Shown here one piece after another: positions 34,359 to 46,836 of a stretch of DNA of 64,000 nucleotides. The position numbers and the translations under genes were made by a program. The notes below the pieces were generated by a model, which was given only the letters and a program-made list of their open reading frames with translations, did no database searches and was not told the origin of the DNA. The first letter of the stretch is position 1. Each line of letters opens with the position of its first letter. This DNA comes from Pogostemon cablin (Eukaryota > Streptophyta > Magnoliopsida > Lamiales > Lamiaceae). The DNA is taken from the NCBI GenBank assembly GCA_023678885.1, contig CM043009.1:16423117-16487116 (forward strand), written 5' to 3'.

Positions 34359-37300
34359 CTATGAAGGATTTGGCTCGTCATTACTTTCCGATGTTGGCTG
34401 TTTATCTAGCTCAGCCATGGGCGGCTGATCAGTTGGTGGTGGCTCAGCTGTGGGAGGCTGATCAGTTGGTGTTGGTGGCTCAGCTGCAGGTGGCTGATCA
34501 GTTGGTGTTGATAGCTCAGTTAGTGAGGTCCTACTTGGTTTAGCAGGACTATACTTCCTCAGTAATCTATCTTTATTTTCTTTCCACCATTCTTCTGCTT
34601 GATGCTCCTTAAATCTTCTTTTACTGATGTACAAATAACTCAAATACGTTAACTGATAATTATTTAAAGGTCATATTGCAATAATAAACTGATCATTGTA
34701 ACTTGATTAAGAGTCAAAGCAATGAAGGAACAAATGCACTTGATTGTTGAATAACTTTTAAGTATACATAAACAAAGAGTGGTCAAGAAAAACATATAGT
34801 ATTTCTTATTAACAAGCATAGTTGTTAGAGGCAAGGTGCAGGGACCCGAGGCGCGTGCCTCTTGTACAAAGGCACAATATGGTTCTATAACATATATACA
34901 CAAATATATCCTACTTACAACACATTTATCTAACTAACTAAAAACATCATATAATGATACATAAATAACATGATATTACATAAACATCCATGCATAATCA
35001 ACTTAAAATTTAAAATTTTCAATACAAATATACAGTAAGTTAATAAAACACTAGTTCAAAGAATTTATCAAGTTTCAAAAGACAGATACTAACAAACTAA
35101 TTAGTTGTCTTCCTCATCCTCCTCAAACATATCATCGTTCTCATAACAGTGGAGGCGGCGGTGATAGAAGATCAGTGATTACGTTGCTATCTCTTACATG
35201 GGAAAAAGGCATATTTGGTCCCGTATGAAGGGGTCATTTCAATAGAGGTTCCATAGTTTCAAATTAGTCCTAAAATTTACATTTTTTGTCCCATACAAAG
35301 TGTTTTTGAGACCAAAAAAATGCAACTTTTGGGACAAATTTGAAACTATGGGTCCTTTTTTGTAACAAGCATCTTCATACGGGACCAAAAGTGCAATTTT
35401 TCCTATTTTATGATGTTTTAAAAAGTTGAAACCCAACCCTAATTATCTATCCAATACTATATTAGTAATAAAAAAGCCCATTTCCAACCAAAAGTAAGAA
35501 ATGCCGATAAAATAGAAAAAAATCAACTTATTTAAAAAAAAGAGGAAAATTTAGACATGTTTGCTTGGGCGGCGTGCCTTTTGGACTACGTAAAGGCACG
35601 CCTCTTGGTCATCACCTCAAGGAGCCAAATACTGGAAAAAAGGTGCACGACCTTGAGCTTCTAACAACTAATTTTACAAGGCATCACCAAGTAAAATGAG
35701 TACCAATGAGCCTAATAATTTCTACTCAAACTAAGAATGTGGCCATCTAGTGGAAAGTTATGTCCCGAAGGAAGATATAATAATCCATTGAGACACTCTC
35801 TTGAGAGACCATCTCGAGGGAGAGACTGTTTAAAACATGGTTGGTGCATAACATACATTTACAATATTGGATCCATCCAACTTTCTAACATATATTATCT
35901 CACACAAGAATTTGTCTCTGATGTCATATTTAAAACTAATTCATAGACATCCTAACTCTTTAGACAAATTATGATGGGGCTTCTTTTTCAGGTGATGTAT
36001 CTCCAGATTCAGGTTCTCAATTTGCTTTAAACGTGATTGGAAAGGGGGTTGTAAGAAATGGACATTTGACTAGGTGGTAATGGCTATTCAGAACAATCCT
36101 GTTTGATGATCACCTAGAAAAAGTGAAAATTTTCATACTTTCTTCATCAACATTCACAGTAAATTGACACTTGGAATTGAAACTACAAACCATGCTGTGA
36201 GCACTGAGATTGATTAGAGAGAGAGAGAGAGTTTCAAGATCACGATGAAAATTATTCTATTAAGTTAAAAAAAATATTGAGTTGTAACTTACCTGAATCT
36301 TACACGCTTGAAGATCTTGGTTCCATTAGAAAGTTGTATGAGTGTTACATAAACACCTGGTTCAAACTGTTCAATAATTTCCTTATGTCCTTCAGCTCTA
36401 GCAACTTCAGAAGCTCCAGAGCCATTTTCTGTGCTTGATTGAGTTGTACTTGATGCATAAGAAACAGATGCTTCATTGGTTTCCGTCGGAGTTCCATCAA
36501 CACTTTGTGACATGTCCTGAACTACAGTGTCGTTATGATCTTCATTACTGACCAATGACGTCTGTTGCTCCAGGGTTAGTTCAGGCTGAGTTGCAGAATT
36601 GATTTGAGATGCTTGAGTTTGAATTGTTTCCAGCAGATATTCAATTTGAGCAGGCATATTTTTAAAAGATTCACTCTCTGATATCTCTGGAGGCAATTTG
36701 TCCGTAATTTCCTTCAACTAGGAACAGAAAGGACGACCAAGTACTGATTAATCCATATTCTTACCATTATATATATATAGAGAGAGAGAGAAAGAGAGAG
36801 GAGGGAGGGGGAGCAATGAATAGGAATTACTTGATCTGTAATAGTCTTGACAGTTTGTACTGCTCTAATACACTTAGAAGATCTATCAGCAGCCAATTTC
36901 GTAGCATCTTGAGTGGATTTCTTTAACTTTTGAATTTCTGTATCTTGAGTTTCACTTTTTTGCTTCAAACTCTTAACCTGATAAGGATGCAAACAAAAGA
37001 TGTGTAGCGTCTTAAAATGAGATTAATTATCATGAACTTTGTAATAATAAGGAATTCCATACTTGGTTTTGCAATTTTGAAACTTCTTGGGTTAGAAGAT
37101 CATTAGTCTTCTTCAAAGTTTCAATAACACCTCTTGAAAATACTGGTGTAGCAGTGCGCGGAGGACTTGGTCTTCGCGAGTACGGTGAAACAGGCCGAGA
37201 TATGGTAGGAGACTGTTGCTGAGGTTGTGATGATGATGATGGTGTGACGGCTGGCTTTAGAGCGTATTGAAGAGCGCTAAGTGAGCTCGGGAAAGCAATA

Positions 37301-40300
37301 TCCTTTAGCTGTACAAGAGAGGGAACTTGAGAAGCACGAACTATGGAGTAATTATCCGGGTTCACTCTACTGCTTCCCGATTTAACCTCAAGGTACTTCA
37401 CTGGCTCCATCGTAGAGGAGAGCAAAACTCGTGAAGGAGGCCTCATGTCTCCCCTATCTAACCGTACATTTGTATCTGAACGACGATGACCAGATGGTCT
37501 TCGATTGATGCTTGTTGTATTTCCCATCTCTGCTGCCTTCTTTAGCTTGAGATAGCAAGAGTCACAAACTCGGTGTGGTTTCCCTGGAGTTGGAGCAAGA
37601 GCTGCTTTCATGGCCTTTTTGGAACTACAACCATGGCAATGAACGAATCCACAGTTATAACAATTATGTCGTTTTCGTGTGAAACCAAAAGCTTGTTTAC
37701 AAGCAGTGCAAACTGATTGATCAGCCCCAGAAACCCATTTTTGAATGCATAAACTTGTGGTATATGTTGATCCACATGCTATACTCCTAACATGCTTGTC
37801 TTTGAAAGCTTCGATCAATGTTGGAACATTGCGATCTTCGATATCTCCATGTCCTAATCTGCCATTGGCTCCTCTACCCCAAGTAAACACTTCTCCTCTT
37901 AAGGTTAGAACAGCTACATGATCATAACCACATGAAATTTGTTCGACAAACTCCCCCACCAATCTGTCTTGTACTAATGCAGGCAGCTTCCCATCAGATT
38001 GTGGGTTACCGAGCTGACCGTATTTGTTACTTCCTGAACTAAAAACATGACCTGATGATGTCAGAACAACAGTCATGTTCAGGCCACATGCTATTTGCTG
38101 GATGTTGTAATCAATGATGCTGGAGACACAAGTTGGAAGAAGATAAGCCTCCTTGTTCCCATGACCTAGTCGATTTTTATCACCGTCGCCCCAAGTGAAT
38201 AGCTTTCTAGAGGAAACGCTTGATCCTGATTGGTTTGTAACTTCTATTATAGCTGCAGTATGCCACACACCACAGGAAACTGCAACGGCTTTCAATCCGC
38301 TTAACGAGTGCACTTCTTTAGGGTATGGTACGCTTTCAAGATCACCATGGCCTAGAGCTCCAAACATTCCATCGCCATAAGTGAATAACTTTCCTGTACA
38401 AGTAGCCAGTGCTGAATGCCCAGTGCCACATGCAACTGATAGAACTTGAAGGCCTTCTAAGAGACCCGAAACACGTTTTGGTATCCAGTGGCTAACATCA
38501 TTTCCATGACCAAGGAGTCCTGAATTATGAGTACCATCACCCCATGTATATAAATCACCAGATGATGAGATAGCGCACGTATGAAGCTCACCACATGCAA
38601 CAAAATCGATGTTTGTAACAGCCAAAAATTCTACTAGGTGAGGACGACTAAAATCCTTCTCAATTCCATGACCAAGCCTTCCTCCGGATTCTTCTCCCCA
38701 AGTGAAAACCTCGCCTTGCCTTGTAACAAGAGCGATATGCCTAACACCACAAGCAATTTGATGCACATCGAGTACTATGTTTGTTTCTAATGGTTTAGGA
38801 GTTAGTACATCAACTTTTATTGAAGCCGGTTTTCCAGTTCCATCAGCTTCAACTACATCAGACCAAACCTCTCCCCAAAGATAAACATCACCTAGTGATT
38901 CTATGTCATCTGGTGCAGAATTCTGACTTGAACAACTAGGAGTACTCGAGACACTAATTCGAAAACCATCTGCACCACTTGTTCTTGGTTGCATATTGGA
39001 AAATTCAAAGGCCACATGTGAGCTTGAACCACTAGAGTCAGTGGAGATTCTGCCTCGGGAGAAACTCGATATGGATTCTAATCTTGCTCCGGATAAGCGA
39101 TTATCTTGAGAAAAATCACCAGCACCATGTAACTGAAACACACATGTTGATCATGCATTATTAGTTTACAAAAATTTTGACCATCATATTTGGAGCTCTG
39201 TAAACATTAGCTACAGACTAAAGTTCCAACTAAATTTAATAGTGAAGCAATAAAAACTTCCCATAATGCATGATTAACCGTATCAATAGGAAGTGCGGAA
39301 AATGGATATCCGAGTATAAAGACTTCATATGTGAATATGATAGACCCCTTTTCATTCTATGAATACTATGGTCAAAGAATGTGAAAGAAAAAAGTTTGAC
39401 AAATAACAAAGCAACAGATATATATTATAATGGGATAAGAGCTGCAGCAAAATTACATCATATACTTCACTTCTTGAACGCCTTGATCGTGATTGGCCAG
39501 TTGATGTTAAAGCCTTCAGGCCAGCTAGCCAGACCTCAGATTCAACTTTGTCCTTGCAGATCTGTGGAGGAATAAAGACATGTCTTAGTAAATTAGAATA
39601 AATGAATCAATTAAAAATATTGGTTATACTAGATCACTGACCAGATCAAGAGATCGATCACCGTTGTTATATATCAGTGAGAAGGATAAGTACTCCTTCT
39701 CCGGGCGCAAATATCTTTTAAAAACCGGCTGTACAGACATATGACAACAAAATAATTTTGGTTAATCACTTTGTCCCATTGATATCACACATAGTTACAG
39801 GCAGTATACTTGTGTCATATACAAAACAGGTTTATGAACTCTAGATTATAATTCTCAACAGAGATCTTTGCTAACATACGGTTCTTTGCCCAGGGATAAT
39901 CCGTGAAACAGAAGATAACGTCAAATTCCTTTCTGATCCATGTGAGTACCAGATTAGTGTTGTTTCATCCTGGAAATAGCAACTTTTGTCATATACACAG
40001 TCGCATATGAGTAAGTTATATTCTTTCTTCTATTTATTTAAAGCAACAGAAAATTGGATACTTGAACAAATAAAGCATAGTTTATGTGTAAGCTTGAAAA
40101 TATTCAATGAATTATTTTATAACTAGGATATGGACTTTGGCAAATATTTATTGGGAGAGTTTATGTTTTGCATATTTACTTTCGCTTGATTATCTCCAAA
40201 TTAAGATAAAAACCTAGATGCTAGAATTATAACACCAAACTTATTCGAGATTTCAAATAATATAATTATAACATTTTGTACTCAAATTGCAGGCACCATC

Positions 40301-41540
40301 GGCTAGCATGCCGATCCAACAAAGTGAAACACTTCCACCATATTATGCAAGTATATGAATTATTTGACAGCAGCACATTCAGAATGATTCATTGTTATCA
40401 TAGTCTTCTAGAATCAAAATTTTAGAATTGCCTCCCTTTCCATTGATATTTTTCTGTGTACCATCCAATCATTTTGTTTCAACAACAGCGCTGGTAACTA
40501 ACAATTCCACCAAGAAAATCAATGTAATTCTAACAAGTCAATTTCAATGAGAAAAAAGAAGTAAGACAATTATAACTTAGAATTGCTTACTGGAGAAAGT
40601 CTGAATGTACAGAACTTAGGCTTCCCTTTTCTACTGTACTTAATAAGCTGTGTTCCTTTCTTCAACGCAATGACTGCCTTCAGAAAAGACATAGAGCTCC
40701 ATGATGTTAAATGTCTAGACAATCAGTTTCAATTTGAAAATTATCACATTGTGTGTAGCTATATCAGAATCTAACAAAGCTCTAACTGATGACCTCCAAG
40801 GCAAAATTTGAAGACCACTCTCAAAACCTAACATATCCATTGACACATTAACACACACATTCTCAGAAGATTTTGAATTTTTACAAACTAAATTGATGTT
40901 TTTGTTTCCATATGCACATGGGAAATTCAAAATATATAACATATCTTAGTTCCATTTCTTCTCACTTGATCAGTAACATAAAAATTTCTGTACACTAAAA
41001 TCTCGACTATTCGCCCCCATTCTTCCCCAGCCCAACAAATCATCTGTTACTTGGATATCTACTTCATAACAGTTGAGTATTCAGTAAGCCAAAATCTTCA
41101 TAATGATATCTAATCTCATTAGTGTCTCATTAATTGATGATGGATAATCATCTAACTAATCCATTGAAGACGAGATTCTCTCGTTAACAAATTAAAATTC
41201 AAATATTGCTTACTCCATATGCTACTTTGCAACTTATATTCTAACCAGCACAATCCTAAACAAATTACCAGACTTAATGTTGAGTTTGAAGAGAGGCAAT
41301 CCCTAAATACAAAAGATACAGGGTTTGGTTTTTAATAATACATGGATTCATGACAGAATTAACACCGCAAGCAGTACTATGATTCTTTACAAAACAAAGA
41401 TAAATAAATAAATAAATATATACACACATATATGTATATAACAAATAAAATTGAAGATTGCAGCAGTTGAATAGTGTGAAAAGTAAGGGTACCTGGTCAA
41501 TGTCACGGTCAGGGTTGCAAAAACTAGCAGGATCTGCCAT
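34359..41540 (-). CDS. PRAF: PRAF/RLD-type protein: PH, RCC1 repeats, FYVE and BRX domains
   Basis: Nine exons with GT-AG sites: 41540-41493, 40677-40591, 39969-39880, 39728-39642, 39561-39466 (or to 39457), 39132-37063, 36977-36831, 36717-36293, 34623-34359. Sum 3315 nt, 1104 aa, matching the family length. PH at about 15-130 (KKGTQLIKYSRKGKPKF...RRYLRPEKEYLSFSL-like). RCC1 propeller at about 215-590 with repeated (F/Y)TWG.G...LGHG. FYVE at about 600-665 with CTAC, RKRHNCYNCG, CHGC and CDSC pairs. A coiled coil lies at 805-890 and BRX at 1000-1044 (HQAEEWWKENKDRLL). In Arabidopsis this family (PRAF1/RLD1) acts at membranes in auxin-transporter trafficking, and the BRX part binds LAZY-type proteins. 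A TDQPP-repeat tail and a transposon in the last intron are unusual. No break seen. Confidence 0.95.
34425..34515 (-). repeat. In-frame tandem repeat in the last PRAF exon
   Basis: Three imperfect units of about 33-39 bp encode TDQPPxAEP repeats near the C-terminus. The corresponding plus strand shows 'ctgatcagttggtg' three times. Length change by slippage would keep the frame. Confidence 0.85.
34819..35670. mobile_element. Non-autonomous DNA transposon in the last PRAF intron
   Basis: The left end TAGTTGTTAGAGGCAAGGTGC and the right end (reverse complement) TAGTTGTTAGAAGCTCAAGG share a terminal inverted repeat. Subterminal GGCGCGTGCCT/AGGCACGCC words occur on both sides. 852 bp, no transposase. 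No clear target duplication was found, so the superfamily is open. It lies wholly between exon 9 and exon 8 and does not touch splice sites. Confidence 0.7.
35205..35404. mobile_element. Small foldback element nested in the intronic transposon
   Basis: 'ggtcccgtatgaag' on the left pairs with 'cttcatacgggacc' on the right, and an inner pair 'gtttcaaatt' / 'aatttgaaac' extends the hairpin. About 200 bp. Its 'ttggtcccgta' ends recall a widely scattered plant repeat. Confidence 0.65.
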
Positions 41541-42631
41541 TCCATCTGAAATAAATCTCAGGCATCCACCAAAGAAACCTATTTAATGTCCTAACCATCC
41601 GTATTGTCTTCATAGATGATCCCAGTGCACTAATGTTCTTTGGATAATCATTAACTTCCTAGAAGAGAAGAGAGAACAGATTTAACTTGCGCCAATTTTT
41701 CCCCCCTTCTTCGGAGCCTCGAAAATGTATTGGCTCAGTTCTTCGATTGGCTGAAAGATTTTGTAGTGATTCAACCAATTTAGTAGTGATCCAGTTGAGA
41801 TTTATGGATTATATTGGAGGATTTGAGCGATTTCATGTTGTACGGATAAGAATGTGAAATGGGTATGGGTATCGGCGATGATGAGGCAGAGCTCGGGAGG
41901 GAGGTAGAGAGAGGGGGAGTGACACGAGTTTAGGAGAAATTTGGCAGCTGAAAGAATTGAGATGCGAATTTGGCGCGCTTAGTTGTCTTGTGAAATAACT
42001 ACCTCCTCCTTCCTAATCACATCCACGTGTATTTCCCTCTTATTCTATAAACTTTGGCCTACAATGTGAGTTGTGGGAAGGTATTATGTGGGATGAATAA
42101 AAAATAGACAAACACTTACGTTAAAAGTGATAAAATCATTATCAGGTTACAAAAAATTATCAACTTTATTTGTACGGTGAATTGTTCATGAAATAGTTCA
42201 CTACGACATTATCATTTTTTATCAATTAAGTATCACTTTTCGTTAAGAGAAAATAAACTTTTTTGTCCCGTAATCTACCATAATTTTAAAGTTGGTCCAT
42301 ACAATTTTCACTTTTTTAATTTAATCCATCAAGTATATGAAATTTGACATTTTGATCCTTTGACTAACTGGTTCAGGTAAACTAGCTGGTGATGCATAGG
42401 TGGATTTCATTTTTTTGAATTATAATGATTTGGAATATGACTCATATGACATGTTCAAATTTTTGGTCCGCCTACTTATTATATTTATGAAATTGGTCCA
42501 CATAATTTTTGCCTTTTGAATTTAGTTCATCAAATTTGTAAATTTCAACATTTTTCGTCCTTTGATCGTTTATTGCGTGTAAATCAGTAGGTCATGCTTA
42601 CACTATGTTTCTTTTTATTTTTATTTTTATA
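41541..42631. other. PRAF upstream region and adjacent non-coding DNA
   Basis: 41541-41960 is the presumed 5' leader and promoter of PRAF on the minus strand, relatively GC-rich around 41700-41980 with GA/CT tracts. 42250-42600 contains two diverged direct copies of a 'ttggtccacataatttt...tcaacattttt.g.cctttga' unit (about 42290 and 42485). No gene. Confidence 0.5.
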
Positions 42632-42869
42632 CTCCCTCCGTCCCGTTTTAATGTTTACGTTTCTATTTTGCGCGTCTTATTTCAATGTTTATGTTTTCCT
42701 TTTTGGAATATGGGACCCATATAAAACAATTAATATATCATCCAACACTAATACACCTACTCATTTTGCATTAAATATTATATTTTTCCACCCACTACCT
42801 ATTAAAATATTATACTCATTAATCAACGTGCAAATAGCAAACGTAAATATTGAAACGAAACGGAGGGAG
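42632..42869. mobile_element. Stowaway-type MITE, second family
   Basis: CTCCCTCCGTCCCGTTTTAATG at the left and 'gaaacggagggag' at the right, flanked by TA. 238 bp. The internal sequence differs from the 26268 family. The open frame across it is accidental. Confidence 0.85.
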
Positions 42870-44067
42870 TATTATAATACTTAATACATGAGATTTGACA
42901 CATCCCAATCCTCTTGCCCAATTATTTTCAACTATTCATTAATAGGAAAATCTAAGAATTTCTTCAATGTCATAAATAATACCCCCAGTTCATTAGACAC
43001 CCCTTAAACATAAAATCTGATAAAAAAATTTAAACTATTTGACTTCCCAACAAATCCACGGATTTCGTAACATTCTCCCAAAACTCAACTTCAAAACTCA
43101 ACTAGGTGTTATTAGATGTACTTGGTAAACTACTTAATGAAAGAATCATCTTGAATATTCATAACCTTGTGCAAGAGTGGAAAACGTACACCTTTGCTGC
43201 TATTTTTTTGTTGTGAAAGATGTATTATTAATGGGAGATAATTATGGGAAATTGCATGCGGCCTTCACACGAATGTTTCATCTTGAAGACTAGTGGTCCC
43301 TTTTGATGATAATTTTGAAAAATTATTTTGGTTCATCTGCAAGAGTGGATGCTACTCTCAACACCGTATCATATCTGGTATTTCTCTCTCTTTGTTTGTT
43401 TTCAATAATCTATGAATAACGGAAGATGTATTTTTTGAATGGACTGTTACAAAACTTTTGAGTCTTGTAAAGGAAAATACATAGTATTGTCGTCACAAAA
43501 AATAAAAAATAATAATAAAATATATTTTTTGACGGCTTCTTGGCCGTCACAAAAGGATGTCGTCACTAAATTTGTCAGTAATCAGCTTTGGTCACGCAAA
43601 CTAATGGTCATGAGTTTCCCGTTACTATTTAAATTTTTCGTCACAAAAATAGTCACTAAATTGAAGCATTATGTAGTAAGACTATCACCATTCATAACTC
43701 ATAACAACTCAACCCAAAAATATAATATTAATTTCTCTCTCATCCACCTATACAACAACCAACCCAATCTAACATCAATTTTTTTATTCTCCATCAACAA
43801 CTCAATTCAACCAACTTTTTTTTATAAAATATTCATTTCTCTCTCATCTATATGTATAATAATTATTATTAAGTTATATTTTATTATTTTGAGATTTTTT
43901 AATAATTATATTTAAAATTAAAATAATCTTATATTTTAAAAAATATTAAATTTCGTAATTATAAAATAATAAATATTTGAAACACATAAAAAGAACAACA
44001 TAGAACACAATAACAAAATTAAAATTGTAATAATATTTAAATTTTGTTAATATCTTACAAACTTTCT
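42870..44067. other. AT-rich stretch with (C/T)GTCAC repeats, no gene
   Basis: 43470-43690 carries repeated CGTCAC(A/T)AA words in both orientations ('ggccgtcacaaaa', 'cgtcactaaattt', 'cgtcacaaaaat', 'gtcactaaa'), which resemble CACTA-type subterminal repeats. No CACTA end with a 3-bp duplication was found. The frame at 43439-43915 runs through this and an AT-rich region and is not credible as a gene. Confidence 0.4.
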
Positions 44068-44398
44068 GAAACGTTAACTATCTTTTGAAACATTAACATA
44101 CCATCTAAAATGTTAATCTATTTTCTAAAACGTTAATCTATCTTCTGAAACCTTAACTTATCTTCTAAAATTTTAACATCCCTTTTGAAATGTTAATCTA
44201 TCTTCTAAAATGTCAACCTATTTTCTGAAATATCAATCTATCTTCTAAAACGTTAATTTATCTGAAATGTTAACCTATCTTTTGAAACGTTAATCTATCT
44301 TCTGAAATATTAACATATCTTCTGAAATATTAATCCATCTTTTGAAAGTTAATCTATCTTCTGAAACATTAATCTATCTTCTGAAATGTTAACCTATC
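44068..44398. repeat. Minisatellite, about 20-bp unit
   Basis: About 17 degenerate copies of CGTTAATCTATCTTCTGAAA in direct tandem, the unit varying at CG/TG and by 1-5 bases. It ends about 220 bp before the ORF at 44620. Confidence 0.93.
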
Positions 44399-44619
44399 AA
44401 AGGAAAGAAGAAGATATATTTTGAGATTGAGAGAAAATAGTATTTTTTTCCATAGTATGCCAATATTATACTCTTTTTATAGAGGAAAAAAATAAGAATT
44501 TTGATTATTTTATTTTAAAAAATTAATAATTTAAATATTATTTATTTACAATTTAAATTATATTCATAAAATTTATTATAACCAACCACAATGTGACAAG
44601 TGTCACGCCTTCCCTCACC

Positions 44620-45414
44620 ATGGGTCGCCAAAAGCGAACTACCTTTCGCCACCTCAGCACCGGCCAGAAACCTGAACGATCTCCCTCACCTGTGTCGAAT
44701 CCAACCACAAATCTTCCTTCATCTCAAACCCCTGACCGTTCCTCTCCTTCTCGCAGTGAGATCATTGAGGTTGATGAGAATGCGATTGAAAAGCCACGAT
44801 GTTCCGCCAGGAAGAAAAATCCTCTGTCTACTGCTCTGGTCCCGGTGTCCACAGTTCCCCGCTCTCTGTCTCCGGAGGATGTGGTTGAGGGCATAGATGT
44901 GGGTAATGCTCGATCTAAAGAATTTTACTCAGTTGCTGCACATCGGTATGATACTTTTATCTATTTGGTGTTTCACTCTAAGCTTAATATCTGTGTGTCT
45001 GATTTTGAGAAGTTTGGTATTATGCCCATGCGTGAATCGGTTGGTCTTCTGGGTACTGTCACTGGTCTAAAACCTTTTTATCCAAAAATTGTGAGGGAAT
45101 TCTATTGTAATCTTATTCCTGATATTGACTCCCCTCGCTTTCAAACTGTGTTCTATCGCAATTGTGTTTGCAAGTTTTCTCTCTCGGAAATTTCCAGGGT
45201 TGTGAATGTCCCTGAGTCTTTCTTAGGTCAGGACATAGCCCCTTTCTTAAACTCTGTCTGTGAAGTTATTATTGCTGGTAAACTGTCTATGCGGACATCT
45301 GCTGGATTATCTCCCTCTGATTTGGGATCCTCCTTCAATCTTCTCCACAAAATTGCGATTCGCAATTGGACACTTTCCAAGAACAAGTCTTATCTGACTG
45401 TGTCTCAGACATGA
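44620..45414 (+). pseudogene. 'Putative plant transposon protein' domain ORF (N-terminal part)
   Basis: The first ATG is at 44620 (MGRQKRTTFRHLS); the frame opens slightly earlier without ATG. An S/P-rich leader (residues 1-90) is followed by a globular part matching the plant transposon-associated domain family I know as Transposase_32: FEKFGIMPMRESVGLLGTV, then KIVREFYCNLIPDID and SLSEISRVVNVPESFLG. Its function is unknown; such ORFs sit in repetitive plant DNA. The frame stops at 45412-45414, but related sequence continues in another frame, so I call it broken. It lies just after the 20-bp minisatellite. Confidence 0.65.
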
Positions 45415-45913
45415 ATTATTCATGTTGTTGCTACTAAAAGGAGTGTTGGACTATGGCCAGAATGTTTTTGATATTATTCTGGGCTTCTCTGAAAAGGTTG
45501 ATAGTTCCAGACTCCTACCATTTTCTTGTACAATTTGAAAACTCTTGACAGATGTAGGTGTTAGATTTATAGACAGTGTGGATTCCTTTGAGGACCTTCT
45601 TGGAGAGTTGAAGTTCTCTCATCGAGTGGCCACTCTGAAAGAAAAGGTGGAATCTATTGCAAGCATCCTTGAGTATATCTCTCCTCAGGTTACAAAGCTG
45701 AAAGCAGATTTGCTTTCCATACAGGCTGATCTTAATATCCAGGTTGCCCGCATGGATGAGCTGATGGAGGCCTTGGCAAAGGGGGAGCAGCAGAAGACAG
45801 CAGCTGTTGCATCCGCATCCACTGGGAAGTTGAAGATGAAGCTGCTCAAGGAGGAGGAAGAAAAGGATTATGCTATGAAGGATGTTGATGAAAAATTATC
45901 CTCTGCTAGCTAG
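45415..45913 (+). pseudogene. C-terminal part of the same transposon-associated ORF, coiled coil
   Basis: 45420-45540 in another frame gives GVLDYGQNVFDIILGFSEK, which continues the domain above, then a stop. 45545-45913 gives a helical, Lys/Glu-rich segment (LKEKVESIASILEYI..., LKADLLSIQADLNIQVARM) predicted as coiled coil. Two breaks separate the pieces. No catalytic motif is visible. Confidence 0.55.
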
Positions 45914-46836
45914 TTAAAAAGTTCTTGTTCTTATGTCTTTGCTTAGTTCGAACTCTCTCTTAACATGGTTTTTATACTTTTATTTTGTGTTTTTGTTGGT
46001 AAACTTTATCCTACCTTCTCCAGAGGTATAAATGTTTCTTATCCTGTTGCATGTCTTGATAATTATCTTCTGTTTGTTCTTGACTATATGCAAAATTGTG
46101 GTTCATGCCAAGGGAGAGTTTTTTGGCATATTTAATATTCACACGAGCACATATTTTGTTATATGGTATGTTTTCTTAATCATGCAGGTAGAAGATATCT
46201 CAATTGATTAAGTAATGCAAGGAAGGTTTGTAAAGGTCGATTGTGATATTAAGGAAAGATTTTGCTGCAGAGTTGATTGAGTCAATTAAGGAAATTGGAG
46301 AAGATTGTGGTGGATTTGTTTTAGAGAAGATTCGATTAAGTTGCACTTCTTTCCCTATATAAGAGATGAGGAGTGAAGTATTGCGTGCAGGAAATAGACG
46401 AGAAAAATCAGAGAGTTTATTCTTCTTTTGAGTGTGTTCTTGTATATTATATTGGTTCAGTTCTTACACAATCGGTGAGATCAGTAAGAACTTTGGTTTT
46501 CCTATTCTAAGAAGATGTTGTAGTGTCTTTGATCAAGAGGGATTCTTAATCCCTTAGGCCAAAATTAGAGTTAGATTCAAATGAGACATGTAGATGTGAT
46601 AGGGTTGTCAAGTTGTTGTCAAAGTCGTGTTGTAATTTAATGGATAGTTTTGAGGGAATGACAAAGTCTTCCCGTTTCAATTCTGTGATATTCTATAATA
46701 AGTTATTTTTCTTATTTGTGCATAGAACATCGTGTTTAAGAATTGCATCTCTTATTTGTTTTTTCTAGGTGAATTTGCCTCCTTTTTCTTTTTCTTCTTT
46801 TCAAGCAATATTTCTAGATTGGGGGGGATTTAATCG
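45914..46836 (+). other. Non-coding stretch; possible LTR of the preceding element
   Basis: A purine run 'ccaagggagag' at about 46108-46118 is followed by AT-rich sequence with a possible promoter ('tatataagag' at 46356-46365), which would fit a 3' LTR of an element carrying the ORF above. I could not find a second copy to prove it. 46815-46836 contains another purine tract (GATTGGGGGGGATTT) belonging to the next LTR. Confidence 0.35.

Noticed and set aside
34271..34543. Plus-strand 90-residue frame over the PRAF terminus
   Set aside because: Antisense shadow of the repeat-rich last PRAF exon, which has splice, frame and domain support.
38195..38380. Plus-strand frame inside PRAF exon 6
   Set aside because: Antisense to the RCC1 repeats; no independent evidence.
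42594..42884. 96-residue frame rich in Phe/Leu
   Set aside because: Runs across a Stowaway MITE and AT-rich flank.
43439..43915. 158-residue frame as a possible membrane protein
   Set aside because: Low-complexity AT-rich sequence with no motif; composition alone explains the Ile/Phe/Leu richness.
46108..46830. A second LTR pair around the transposon-associated ORF
   Set aside because: A purine tract is visible but no matching upstream copy was found, so only a low-confidence note is given.
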